The notes beneath the pieces are model-generated. The model saw only the letters and a program-made list of their open reading frames with translations, did not search any database and was not told the DNA's origin. Positions 1 through 5,439 of a DNA stretch of 8,019 nucleotides are shown piece after piece. Origin of the DNA: Nanobdellota archaeon (GTDB lineage Archaea > Nanobdellota > Nanobdellia > Woesearchaeales > GW2011-AR15); assembly GCA_018815145.1 (NCBI GenBank), contig JAHIYL010000190.1:1-8019 (forward strand), in the 5' to 3' direction. Position 1 is the stretch's first letter. Every line of letters starts with the position of its first letter. A program made the translations under genes and the position numbers.

Positions 1-60
1 TAATTAATTATTTAAAAAAATTACTGTATTGCTCTTGTTTTTGTGATTTATGCGCAAAAG

Positions 61-68
61 TTTATAAG
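61..68 (+). promoter_or_regulatory. TATA-like box upstream of the zinc-ribbon gene
   Basis: TTTATAAG preceded by an A-rich stretch (aaaag) resembles an archaeal BRE/TATA pair. Transcription starting about 26 nt downstream of its centre would begin near 90. That gives a leader of roughly 58 nt, which would contain the inverted repeat at 95-128 and the ribosome binding site. A second candidate, TTATATA at 109-115, would start transcription close to the ribosome binding site instead. Which one is used cannot be decided from sequence. Confidence 0.5.
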
Positions 69-94
69 CATGATGAATATTTCGACAGAGATAA

Positions 95-128
95 TGCAAA
101 AAGATGGCTTATATACCGGGTTTTTGCA
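95..128 (+). repeat. 8-bp perfect inverted repeat in the 5' leader
   Basis: TGCAAAAA at 95-102 is exactly complementary to TTTTTGCA at 121-128, with an 18-nt loop. It ends 8 nt before the Shine-Dalgarno site of the zinc-ribbon gene, so if transcribed it would form a hairpin just upstream of the ribosome landing site. The stem is mostly A-U and therefore weak. A regulatory role is inference. Confidence 0.45.
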
Positions 129-135
129 GCAAACT

Positions 136-143
136 AGGAGGAG
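136..143 (+). promoter_or_regulatory. Strong Shine-Dalgarno site fixing the start at 149
   Basis: AGGAGGAG lies with its GGAGG core 7 nt upstream of the ATG at 149. This is the best ribosome binding site in the window and decides against the in-frame ATG at 104, which has none and would add 15 residues. Confidence 0.85.
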
Positions 144-148
144 ACAGA

Positions 149-385
149 ATGGCAGAATATAATAAAGGCGGTTCCGGAAGGAGCTTTGGTGGTAAGAAGA
201 GTTTTGGAGACAGAAAAAGCTTTGGTGAAAAAAAAAGCTATGGAGACAGAGGCAGTTTCGGTCCAAAAGAATTGCATGATGCAAAATGCTCAGAATGCGG
301 ACAGGATTGTCAGGTCCCTTTCAAACCAACTGAAGGAAAACCAGTGTACTGCAGGGAATGTTTTAGGAAGAAAAGAAGCTATTGA
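149..385 (+). CDS. Small CxxC-x17-CxxC zinc-ribbon protein with SFGxKK repeats
   Basis: A 78-residue basic protein. Residues 12-41 are five back-to-back hexapeptides of the form S-[FY]-G-x-[KR]-K (SFGGKK, SFGDRK, SFGEKK, SYGDRG, SFGPKE). A zinc ribbon follows: CSEC, exactly 17 residues, then CREC, with a basic tail. This spacing matches the CxxC-x17-CxxC domain family common in archaea and candidate-phylum bacteria, whose function is not established. The four cysteines probably bind Zn. The glycine/aromatic/basic repeats resemble disordered RNA-binding tails, so a nucleic-acid-binding role is plausible but inferred. The start at 149 is set by the AGGAGGAG site. The gene is alone on its strand, with its own promoter candidate and a T-run terminator, and converges on the acetyltransferase. 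Confidence 0.88.
   Translation: MAEYNKGGSGRSFGGKKSFGDRKSFGEKKSYGDRGSFGPKELHDAKCSECGQDCQVPFKPTEGKPVYCRECFRKKRSY
182..271 (+). repeat. Five tandem 18-bp coding repeats (SFGxKK)
   Basis: Five consecutive 18-nt units start at 182, 200, 218, 236 and 254. Each begins AGYTWYGG/AGTTTCGG-like and encodes Ser-aromatic-Gly followed by charged residues. The units differ at silent and non-silent positions, so the array is old or under protein-level selection rather than a recent slippage product. The copy number could vary between strains. Confidence 0.8.
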
Positions 386-415
386 TGCTGTTTCATCCGA
401 ATAAAAAATTCTAAA

Positions 416-438
416 TTTTTTTGTTTATTTTTTATTTT
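416..438 (+). terminator. Oligo-T terminator after the zinc-ribbon gene
   Basis: Runs of 7, 3, 6 and 4 T follow one another from 416, about 30 nt after the stop codon, without a preceding stable hairpin. Oligo-T tracts of this kind are the usual intrinsic terminators of archaeal RNA polymerase. Confidence 0.6.
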
Positions 439-479
439 GATTGATTTTATGAATAATTATTATTTAAATTTCTCATAAT

Positions 480-881
480 CTATAATTTTTTTTTCATAGG
501 TTGATAGACAAAACCAAATTTTCTTTTTACTAAGCCCCTTGTTTTTTTGTAACCTATCCGTTGATAAAATTTCACTGCAAAATCTGAAGCATAAACTTTA
601 ATTTTTATTGAACCTTTTTTTTTGTAAATATTCTCAATTTTACTCATAAGCTTTTTTCCAAAGTTTTTCCCATGATATTTTTTATCAATAAATATCCTGT
701 TTATGTGATCAGGAAAAGTAGCTTCAACCATTCCAACAATTTGGTTATCTATTTCAGCAACATATACATCTCTTGTTTTGGCTCTTTGATTTTGTTTTTC
801 TGGCGTCTGTTCATTTCTAAACATTGTTTGTCCATTTTTTGTGAAATCTTTTGCAACAAATTCATCAAATACTGAATTCAC
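480..881 (-). CDS. GNAT-family N-acetyltransferase, N-terminus displaced by a probable frameshift
   Basis: The in-frame part from the GTG at 881 gives 133 residues with the core of a GNAT acetyltransferase. VYVAEIDNQIVGMVE (39-53) is the central beta strands. YHGKNFGKK (69-77) is a variant of the Q/R-x-x-G-x-G/A acetyl-CoA loop, with Asn where the middle Gly is usual. VYASDFAVKFYQRIGYKK (96-113) is the C-terminal strand-helix-strand. The substrate cannot be named. The usual first beta strand and helix are missing from this frame, but upstream codons to about 909 (SKDVKKVCNLV) continue the fold with no start codon. An ATG at 934 in another frame begins MIIRKYIF, the typical GNAT opening, so one missing base probably separates the two. 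The gene follows folD on the same strand and could be cotranscribed. Its base composition is visibly more AT-rich than folD. Confidence 0.75.
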   Translation of the reverse strand: MNSVFDEFVAKDFTKNGQTMFRNEQTPEKQNQRAKTRDVYVAEIDNQIVGMVEATFPDHINRIFIDKKYHGKNFGKKLMSKIENIYKKKGSIKIKVYASDFAVKFYQRIGYKKTRGLVKRKFGFVYQPMKKKL

Positions 882-934
882 AAGATTGCATACTTTCTTT
901 ACATCTTTTGAAAAATATATTTTCTTATAATCAT
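882..934 (-). pseudogene. Out-of-frame N-terminus of the acetyltransferase
   Basis: On the minus strand the ATG at 934-932 reads MIIRKYIF and then runs into QKM and a stop. Adding a single T to the five-T run (plus-strand A-run 911-915) changes this to MIIRKYIFSKDVKKVCNLV, which continues straight into the downstream GNAT frame. The GTG frame itself meets a stop (TAA, 959-957) with no ATG, GTG or TTG before 881. Either the gene is frameshifted, the base was lost in sequencing or assembly, or translation starts at GTG 881 and yields a shortened protein. The ATG is 17 nt after the folD stop, a spacing that fits an operon member. Confidence 0.6.
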
Positions 935-951
935 TTGTTTTAATAGTATAA

Positions 952-1800
952 CTAAGTTATATTGTGTTTGCTTTTGGTGATATTCTCGCAGCATTCAACA
1001 GTGTTTTCCAGAAGCATGGCTATTGTCATAGGTCCTACTCCGCCGGGGACAGGGGTTATGAATGCTGCAATATCTTTAACATCATCAAAATCAACATCAC
1101 CGCAGAGTTTTCCATCAATCCGATTGATGCCGACATCTATTACAATCGTACCTCTCTTCACCATATCTTTTGTTATCAGATGAGCTTTACCGACTGCTGC
1201 AATAAGTATATCTGCTTGCTGGGTTTCTTCTGACAGATTCTGTGTCCTTGAATGGCATATTGTGACTGTCGCGTGTTCATTCAGGAGCAGGATTGATACT
1301 GGCTTTCCGACAATATTGCTTCTGCCAACAACAACTGCTTTTTTGCCTTTGATATCAATTCCTGTTGATTTTATCAATCTTATGATTCCTTTTGGAGTGC
1401 AGGAGACTATTGCCTTGTTTCCCAGGAATAGATTGCCTGCATTTTCCGGCAAAAATCCGTCTACATCTTTACGGATGTCAATATAGGACAATAAATTTTT
1501 CTCATCTATCCCTTTTGGAAGAGGCAGCTGCACCAGTATTCCGTGTATCTTTTCATCGTCGTTCAGTGCCATGATTTTTTTGATCAATGCTTGTTCAGAC
1601 ACATTTTCCGGAAACCTGTGGATTTCAGAATATATCCCTGCTTTTGCGCAGGCTCTCTCTTTGCTCCTTACATAGATCATGGATGCAGGGTCATAACCTG
1701 CAAGAATCACAGCAAGACCAGGTTTCTTTTCCATGGGTGCAATTTTTATCCTGATATCTTCTTTGATTTGATCAGCCAATGCTTTTCCGTCAAGTATCAT
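952..1800 (-). CDS. folD: Bifunctional methylene-THF dehydrogenase / methenyl-THF cyclohydrolase
   Basis: A 282-residue cytoplasmic enzyme that interconverts 5,10-methylene-THF and 10-formyl-THF through methenyl-THF, normally with NADP. It is full length for the family. Visible landmarks are the catalytic Y43-V-R-S-K47 motif, VQLPLP (90-95), KDVDGF (111-116), SCTPKG (133-138), the nucleotide-binding loop VVVGRSNIVGKP (156-167) and the C-terminal signature TPVPGGVGPMT (249-259). The start is fixed by a 4-nt ATGA overlap with the cyclo-ligase gene upstream, with AGGT about 10 nt before it. Together with that gene and purD it forms a C1-folate/purine operon; 10-formyl-THF is a formyl donor in purine synthesis. 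The arrangement implies tetrahydrofolate use rather than only methanopterin. Confidence 0.96.
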   Translation of the reverse strand: MILDGKALADQIKEDIRIKIAPMEKKPGLAVILAGYDPASMIYVRSKERACAKAGIYSEIHRFPENVSEQALIKKIMALNDDEKIHGILVQLPLPKGIDEKNLLSYIDIRKDVDGFLPENAGNLFLGNKAIVSCTPKGIIRLIKSTGIDIKGKKAVVVGRSNIVGKPVSILLLNEHATVTICHSRTQNLSEETQQADILIAAVGKAHLITKDMVKRGTIVIDVGINRIDGKLCGDVDFDDVKDIAAFITPVPGGVGPMTIAMLLENTVECCENITKSKHNIT

Positions 1801-2360
1801 TTTTTCTGGTTACCTTTAATGATTCTATCTTCAGTGACAATGATGTCCACAGGGATGTCATGCAATTCAACCGGTACGTCATTGACTATCTGGAATTCAT
1901 AGCACATACCTATCTTCAATGCTTTTGTCTTGCATAGAAGCTTGTCATAATAGCCTCCGCCAAAGCCAACTCTATGGCCATGCATGTCAAATACTATTCC
2001 AGGCACTATTATCAAGTTAACATCATCAAGATTTGCCTTTCTTATGAATTTTTTCTTTGGTTCAAGAATTCCGAATTTTCCTGTCTCAAGCTCAATGAAA
2101 TCTTCTATCTTTGATAGAAATATCTCTTTTTCTTCAATGTATGGGACAATCACATTCTTCTTGTCCACCAATGCTTCTCTTATCAATGAATGGGTGGCGA
2201 CTTCGCTTTCAAACGAGACATAGAAAAGGACTGTACCTGCTTTCCTGAATTCATCAAGGTTCTCCAGCCTTTTTTTGATACTGATATCTTTTTCATCAAG
2301 ATCTTCTCTTGAAAATCCATTCCTGAGCCTAAGTATCTCCTGCCTGATTTTTTCTTTCAT
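1797..2360 (-). CDS. 5-formyltetrahydrofolate cyclo-ligase (MTHFS)
   Basis: A 187-residue cytoplasmic enzyme that converts 5-formyl-THF to 5,10-methenyl-THF using ATP, returning stored folate to the pool handled by FolD. The family pattern is clear: a helical basic N-terminus, VLFYVSFESEV (44-54), IIVPGIVFDMHGHRVGFGGG (117-136), the glycine-rich GFGGGYYD (132-139) of the ATP/substrate site, and a C-terminal block with HDIPVDIIVTEDRII (167-181). Length is typical of bacterial homologues. The start lies 3 nt beyond the purD stop, with AGGT just upstream inside the purD end, and its stop overlaps the folD start by 4 nt, so the three genes are almost certainly cotranscribed and translationally coupled. 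Confidence 0.94.
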   Translation of the reverse strand: MKEKIRQEILRLRNGFSREDLDEKDISIKKRLENLDEFRKAGTVLFYVSFESEVATHSLIREALVDKKNVIVPYIEEKEIFLSKIEDFIELETGKFGILEPKKKFIRKANLDDVNLIIVPGIVFDMHGHRVGFGGGYYDKLLCKTKALKIGMCYEFQIVNDVPVELHDIPVDIIVTEDRIIKGNQKK

Positions 2361-2363
2361 TTT

Positions 2364-3638
2364 TCATGACCTGTTCAGTGCTTTTGCACCTATATCCTTT
2401 CTGTAATGCATGTTTTCAAAATTTATCAATCTTGCGGCCTCATATGATCTGTCAATCGCCTGCCGGATATTTTTACCTATTCCTGTGACACCAAGCACTC
2501 TGCCGCCATTGGTAAATATGCCATCTTCATGGTTTTTTGCACCTGCATGAAATACCATGACATCAGGTACATTCCCTGCCTTTTTCAGGCCTGTTATTGG
2601 TTTGTCTTTTTCATATTTTCCAGGATACCCTCCGCTTGCAAGTACAACACAGCAGGATGCCATATCCCTGAAAATAACTTCTGTCTCATCAAGAGTTTCG
2701 TCGATGCAGGCCTCAAGGACAGGAATGAGATCAGTTGCCATGAGCATCATTATTGGCTGGCATTCAGGATCCCCGAACCTGCAGTTGAACTCTATCACCA
2801 AGGGGCCTTTTTCAGTTATCATCAGCCCGCCATAAAGGACGCCTTTATATGGTGTTCCTTCTTTTTCCATTGCCCTTATTATCGGAAGCATGATGTTCTG
2901 CATTGCATTTTCATGGAGCTTCTTTGTGATGACCGGCGCAGGGCCATATGCACCCATTCCACCTGTATTAGGGCCCTCATCATTATCATAGGCAGGTTTA
3001 TGGTCTTGTGTGGAAACCATTGCCTTGGCAGTCTTTCCATCTGAAAAAACTAAAAAAGATGCTTCTTCACCAACCAGTCTTTCTTCTATAACAACAGAAT
3101 TCCCAGCATCACCAAATATTTTTGCATGCATGATCTCCTTAATTGCTTTGACAGCTTCTTCTTCTGTCTTGCATACATAGACTCCTTTGCCTGCAGCAAG
3201 ACCGTCTGCCTTGACAATCCTTGCCCAGGAATTATCTTTAACAAACTGAATTGCCTTTTCAGCGTCATCAAATATTTCACCTTTTGCAGTTGGAATATTG
3301 TATTTCCACAGCATCTTCTTTGAAAAGACCTTGCTCCCTTCAAGGTTTGCTGCAAATCTCTTTGGCCCGAAAATCCTAAGATTATTTTTTTCAAATTCAT
3401 CTACAATGCCATTGACAAGGGGGGCTTCAGGACCTGCAAGAGTAAGGTCAATATTATTTTGTTTTACAAAATTTATGATCTCTTCATTGTCCATGATGTC
3501 AAGGCCAATATTTTCCGCAACCAGCGATGTGCCGCTGTTGCCAGGAACGCAGAATATCTTCTCAATTGTTTTATCCTGTGATATTTTCCAGCACAATGCA
3601 TGCTCCCTTCCGCCTGAACCAAGAACCAATATCTTCAT
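2364..3638 (-). CDS. purD: Phosphoribosylamine-glycine ligase (GAR synthetase)
   Basis: A 424-residue ATP-grasp enzyme that joins glycine to 5-phosphoribosylamine, the second step of IMP synthesis. Landmarks are KILVLGSGGREHAL (2-15), LAGPEAPLV (68-75), GPKRFAANLEGSK (91-103), the ATP-grasp core VKADGLAAGKGVYV (142-155), EERLVGEEAS (185-194), DNDEGPNTGGMGAYGPAP (218-235) and the GARS signature RFGDPECQ (287-294). Length is normal and no domain is fused. The start follows a near-perfect Shine-Dalgarno (AGGGGTGAT) by 5 nt. It is the first gene of a tight purD-MTHFS-folD run. A TATA-like box inside the end of the upstream membrane-protein gene may give it its own promoter. Confidence 0.97.
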   Translation of the reverse strand: MKILVLGSGGREHALCWKISQDKTIEKIFCVPGNSGTSLVAENIGLDIMDNEEIINFVKQNNIDLTLAGPEAPLVNGIVDEFEKNNLRIFGPKRFAANLEGSKVFSKKMLWKYNIPTAKGEIFDDAEKAIQFVKDNSWARIVKADGLAAGKGVYVCKTEEEAVKAIKEIMHAKIFGDAGNSVVIEERLVGEEASFLVFSDGKTAKAMVSTQDHKPAYDNDEGPNTGGMGAYGPAPVITKKLHENAMQNIMLPIIRAMEKEGTPYKGVLYGGLMITEKGPLVIEFNCRFGDPECQPIMMLMATDLIPVLEACIDETLDETEVIFRDMASCCVVLASGGYPGKYEKDKPITGLKKAGNVPDVMVFHAGAKNHEDGIFTNGGRVLGVTGIGKNIRQAIDRSYEAARLINFENMHYRKDIGAKALNRS

Positions 3639-3643
3639 AAATC

Positions 3644-3652
3644 ATCACCCCT
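3644..3652 (-). promoter_or_regulatory. Shine-Dalgarno site of purD
   Basis: AGGGGTGAT on the minus strand contains the six-base GGTGAT complementary to the archaeal 16S 3' end, 5 nt upstream of the purD ATG. It confirms the start at 3638. Confidence 0.8.
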
Positions 3653-3665
3653 AATACCAATAGAT

Positions 3666-4232
3666 TCAGATTGATTTTATATGTTTTTTGAAAAATCGGA
3701 TTATTTTTTTTCTGTCAAAACGATATATGCCTATTGATAATGATATTAATATGAAAGTCTCTGTTGAAAGCCCTGCGATCGATCCAACAGATATACCGTA
3801 AGTAATCCAGAATGGCCTGATAGTCATCAGCAATAATCTTAAGTATTGAGTATTTTCATTCCAGAGTGCAATTGATTCGATGGTCATTGCAATCACAGGA
3901 AAAAAACTGATGATGCCATTCCAAGAGAGAAGTCCGGCTATCCAAAATATGGCAATAAACAGATACAACCAAAAATTATGTTGAGCCCATTTATGTTTTT
4001 CTTTAAGATTGAATACAATTACCCTTATACCACCAATCAGGTTCATTAATGCAGCAGTCAGTGCACCAAGAAGAATGAAATGAAAAAAGAACAGGAATGA
4101 TGCTACGAGAAATGACATAAGGATGAATTTTCTATTGTCTTTTTGAAATCCTAGGACAATAAAGAACATTGCTGCAAATCCAATCAATTGAATATATAAT
4201 TCCTGCATATCTTTAAAATAAAATCTAAACAT
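3666..4232 (-). CDS. YgjV-like multi-pass membrane protein
   Basis: A 188-residue integral membrane protein with about six hydrophobic segments: roughly 12-29, 36-54, 55-73, 86-104, 107-123 and 150-169. It has a basic cytoplasmic tail (RFDRKKIIRFFKKH). The pattern GFQ-x-x-x-R (28-34) followed by HFILLGALTAALMNLIGGIR (51-70) matches the YgjV/Imp-YgjV inner-membrane family, whose function is unknown. A second in-frame ATG (residue 9, at 4208) is the better start candidate. The TATA box at 4244-4251 would place transcription initiation near 4221, after the first ATG, and family members usually begin just before the first membrane segment. The stop is 27 nt before purD on the same strand, so cotranscription is possible, but no metabolic link to purines is evident. 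Confidence 0.8.
   Translation of the reverse strand: MFRFYFKDMQELYIQLIGFAAMFFIVLGFQKDNRKFILMSFLVASFLFFFHFILLGALTAALMNLIGGIRVIVFNLKEKHKWAQHNFWLYLFIAIFWIAGLLSWNGIISFFPVIAMTIESIALWNENTQYLRLLLMTIRPFWITYGISVGSIAGLSTETFILISLSIGIYRFDRKKIIRFFKKHIKSI
3674..3682 (-). promoter_or_regulatory. Candidate TATA box of purD inside the upstream gene's end
   Basis: ATATAAAAT on the minus strand lies within the last codons of the YgjV-like gene, centred about 40 nt before the purD start. A start site about 26 nt downstream would fall at the 5' edge of the AGGGGTGAT site, giving a minimal leader. Geometry supports a purD-specific promoter; transcription is not shown. Confidence 0.4.
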
Positions 4233-4243
4233 AAAAACTTAAC

Positions 4244-4251
4244 TTTTTATA
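4244..4251 (-). promoter_or_regulatory. TATA box for the YgjV-like gene
   Basis: TATAAAAA on the minus strand is a good archaeal TATA match. Its centre is only about 15 nt from the first ATG (4232) but about 39 nt from the second (4208), so the expected start site near 4221 favours translation from 4208. Confidence 0.5.
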
Positions 4252-4321
4252 GTAGATAAGAAAAAGATTTCTTTTGTATCAGGTGTGATTTTTATTTTGC
4301 TTGGTGTTATTGGACTATTGT

Positions 4322-4356
4322 AAAAAATATGATAAGAAAAACAAAAAATAAAAAAA
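4322..4356 (-). terminator. Oligo-T terminator after the coiled-coil protein gene
   Basis: Read on the minus strand, this stretch has T-runs of 7, 6, 4 and 6 beginning about 10 nt after the stop codon at 4366, with no strong hairpin. It fits archaeal intrinsic termination and separates this gene from the YgjV-purD cluster downstream. Confidence 0.6.
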
Positions 4357-4365
4357 TAGTAAAGT

Positions 4366-5124
4366 CTATTTCCACATCCAGCCAAAGAGCCCTTTTGACT
4401 TTTTCTCTTTTTCTGCTTTTTCTTTTAGTCTCAATTGCTCCTGCTCCATGCTTTGTACCTGTTCCTGCAGCATGGCTTTTGCCTCATCATAGCAGTCTTC
4501 ACAGTCTTTCATCAGTTGCTTGAGTTCCTGAAGCTTATTCTGGTTCTTTACAACTTCTCCTTCAATCTCTTCAGCAGCTTTTTCATCCCCTCCTGAAAAA
4601 AACCTTGCCAGACCGCTCTTTTTGCTAATCTTTTCTTCTGCCTGGACTGTTGCCTGAACAGAATTGTCAAATTCTTTTGCAATCTCAGACACTTGCGGAC
4701 CAATTCCGCCCAGGACATCCTTCATCTCGAGCATCGCATGCACTGCAACCCTGACCTGATTTTGGCTCTTGACCATCTCAGAATCCTTAGTCTTTACCTG
4801 TTCACCATTTCCTGACAGTTCTTTTTTTTTTGCTTCAATCTTTTGTTTTACTACTTCCATCTTCTGCGTCTGCAACTGTTCTTTTTCCTGTATTTTCAAT
4901 TGAGATTCTTCTCCTTTGTTCTGAGTAGTAACCAAATTTTCATTATTAATGTTGTTTTCATTATTACCTGTGTCCTCAGGCATATTTCCCTTATCCCCAT
5001 CAGCACCCTGTCCCATCTCTCCGTCCGGGCCCTGGAAGACTTCAGGCTTTTCATTTGCAGATTTTGCAGCTGCCATGCTTAATATCAATACTCCGACAAT
5101 CAGATAAACAAAGAATTTATTCAT
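4366..5124 (-). CDS. Exported coiled-coil protein of unknown function
   Basis: A 252-residue protein. Residues 1-20 form a signal peptide or N-terminal anchor (FFVYLIVGVLILSMAAA, with a possible cleavage after AAA). Residues 22-70 are a G/D/N/E-rich low-complexity linker. Residues 72-105 and 182-245 are highly charged Q/E/K-rich stretches predicted to be coiled coil. Between them is a less repetitive block with HAMLEMKDVLGGIGPQVSEI (129-148), EFDNSVQATVQAEEKIS (151-167) and GLARFFSGGDEKAA (171-184). A CEDC pair (208-211) and a hydrophobic end, GLFGWMWK (245-252), complete it. I recall similar unnamed proteins in other archaea, but no function. The start follows a GAGGTGAG Shine-Dalgarno by 7 nt. 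It appears to be a single-gene unit ending in a T-run. A structural or envelope role is only a guess. Confidence 0.8.
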   Translation of the reverse strand: MNKFFVYLIVGVLILSMAAAKSANEKPEVFQGPDGEMGQGADGDKGNMPEDTGNNENNINNENLVTTQNKGEESQLKIQEKEQLQTQKMEVVKQKIEAKKKELSGNGEQVKTKDSEMVKSQNQVRVAVHAMLEMKDVLGGIGPQVSEIAKEFDNSVQATVQAEEKISKKSGLARFFSGGDEKAAEEIEGEVVKNQNKLQELKQLMKDCEDCYDEAKAMLQEQVQSMEQEQLRLKEKAEKEKKSKGLFGWMWK

Positions 5125-5130
5125 TTCTGA

Positions 5131-5138
5131 CTCACCTC
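5131..5138 (-). promoter_or_regulatory. Shine-Dalgarno site of the coiled-coil protein
   Basis: GAGGTGAG on the minus strand ends about 6-7 nt before the ATG at 5124 and matches the archaeal anti-Shine-Dalgarno well. The TATATATAAAAAG stretch immediately upstream (5141-5153) is too close to serve with this leader. A better TATA candidate is ATTTATATAA near 5181-5190. Confidence 0.7.
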
Positions 5139-5180
5139 AACTTTTTATATATAGTATATGATATAGTATGATTATTGTCA

Positions 5181-5190
5181 TTATATAAAT
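5181..5190 (-). promoter_or_regulatory. Candidate TATA box of the coiled-coil protein gene
   Basis: The minus strand reads ATTTATATAA here. Initiation about 26 nt downstream would give a leader of roughly 35-40 nt that retains the GAGGTGAG site. The intervening DNA also contains two ATAGTAT copies 12 bp apart (5151-5157 and 5163-5169), so the exact promoter is uncertain. Confidence 0.35.
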
Positions 5191-5220
5191 ATTTTGTAAT
5201 TAGAATCAGTAATGTGCTAT

Positions 5221-5439
5221 TTATTGTGGTTCACTCAGGTCGCAGATGTGATTGCTGTCTGCGTCCTGATATATGCCACAGCTGCCTGGATAGGGTTCTT
5301 CAACAATACCTCTTGGGCAAATGGGAACAAATTCTTGATTGATTTCAGATGCTGTCTGCTCCATAGGTTGAGCTTTGGTAGTGCATCCAACAAATGATAC
5401 AGACAGTATAACTAATGCGATGATAATAAAATTTCGCAC
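5221..5439 (-). CDS. Small cysteine-rich lipoprotein with a CPRG...CGxYxDxDxNxxCD motif
   Basis: A 72-residue protein that starts at GTG. Residues 1-18 are a lipoprotein signal ending in the lipobox SFVG-C19, so the mature protein is probably lipid-anchored outside the membrane. A short polar linker leads to a compact C-terminal module with C41-P-R-G, EPYPGSC54GIY and D59-x-D-x-N-x-x-C66-D67. I recognise this cysteine/proline/aspartate pattern from segments next to membrane redox domains (4Fe-4S, FMN-binding or DUF4405 proteins), where its role is not established. The D-x-D-x-N-x-x-x-D spacing also resembles a calcium-binding loop. The gene overlaps the DUF4405-like gene by one base (TAGTG) and has AAGGTGA 6 nt before the GTG, so the two are coupled and probably act together in extracytoplasmic electron transfer (inference). 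Confidence 0.8.
   Translation of the reverse strand: MRNFIIIALVILSVSFVGCTTKAQPMEQTASEINQEFVPICPRGIVEEPYPGSCGIYQDADSNHICDLSEPQ

Noticed and set aside
1..60. First 60 bases examined for a gene end or RNA gene
   Set aside because: Only AT-rich sequence was seen. No frame, stem or RNA signature can be supported.
104..148. In-frame ATG at 104 extending the zinc-ribbon protein by 15 residues
   Set aside because: It has no ribosome binding site, and the extra residues overlap the leader inverted repeat. The ATG at 149 has AGGAGGAG at ideal spacing.
182..271. Regular 18-bp repeats considered as a CRISPR-like or minisatellite array
   Set aside because: The period equals six codons, the units are contiguous without spacers and the reading frame is preserved, so they are protein repeats.
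2529..3044. 171-codon plus-strand open frame
   Set aside because: It lies wholly within purD on the opposite strand. The protein is His/Cys-rich without domain features, as expected for a shadow of a real gene.
5141..5170. Alternating TA-rich stretch with two ATAGTAT copies considered as a regulatory repeat
   Set aside because: Low-complexity AT sequence in a promoter region. The two copies 12 bp apart are not distinguishable from chance here.
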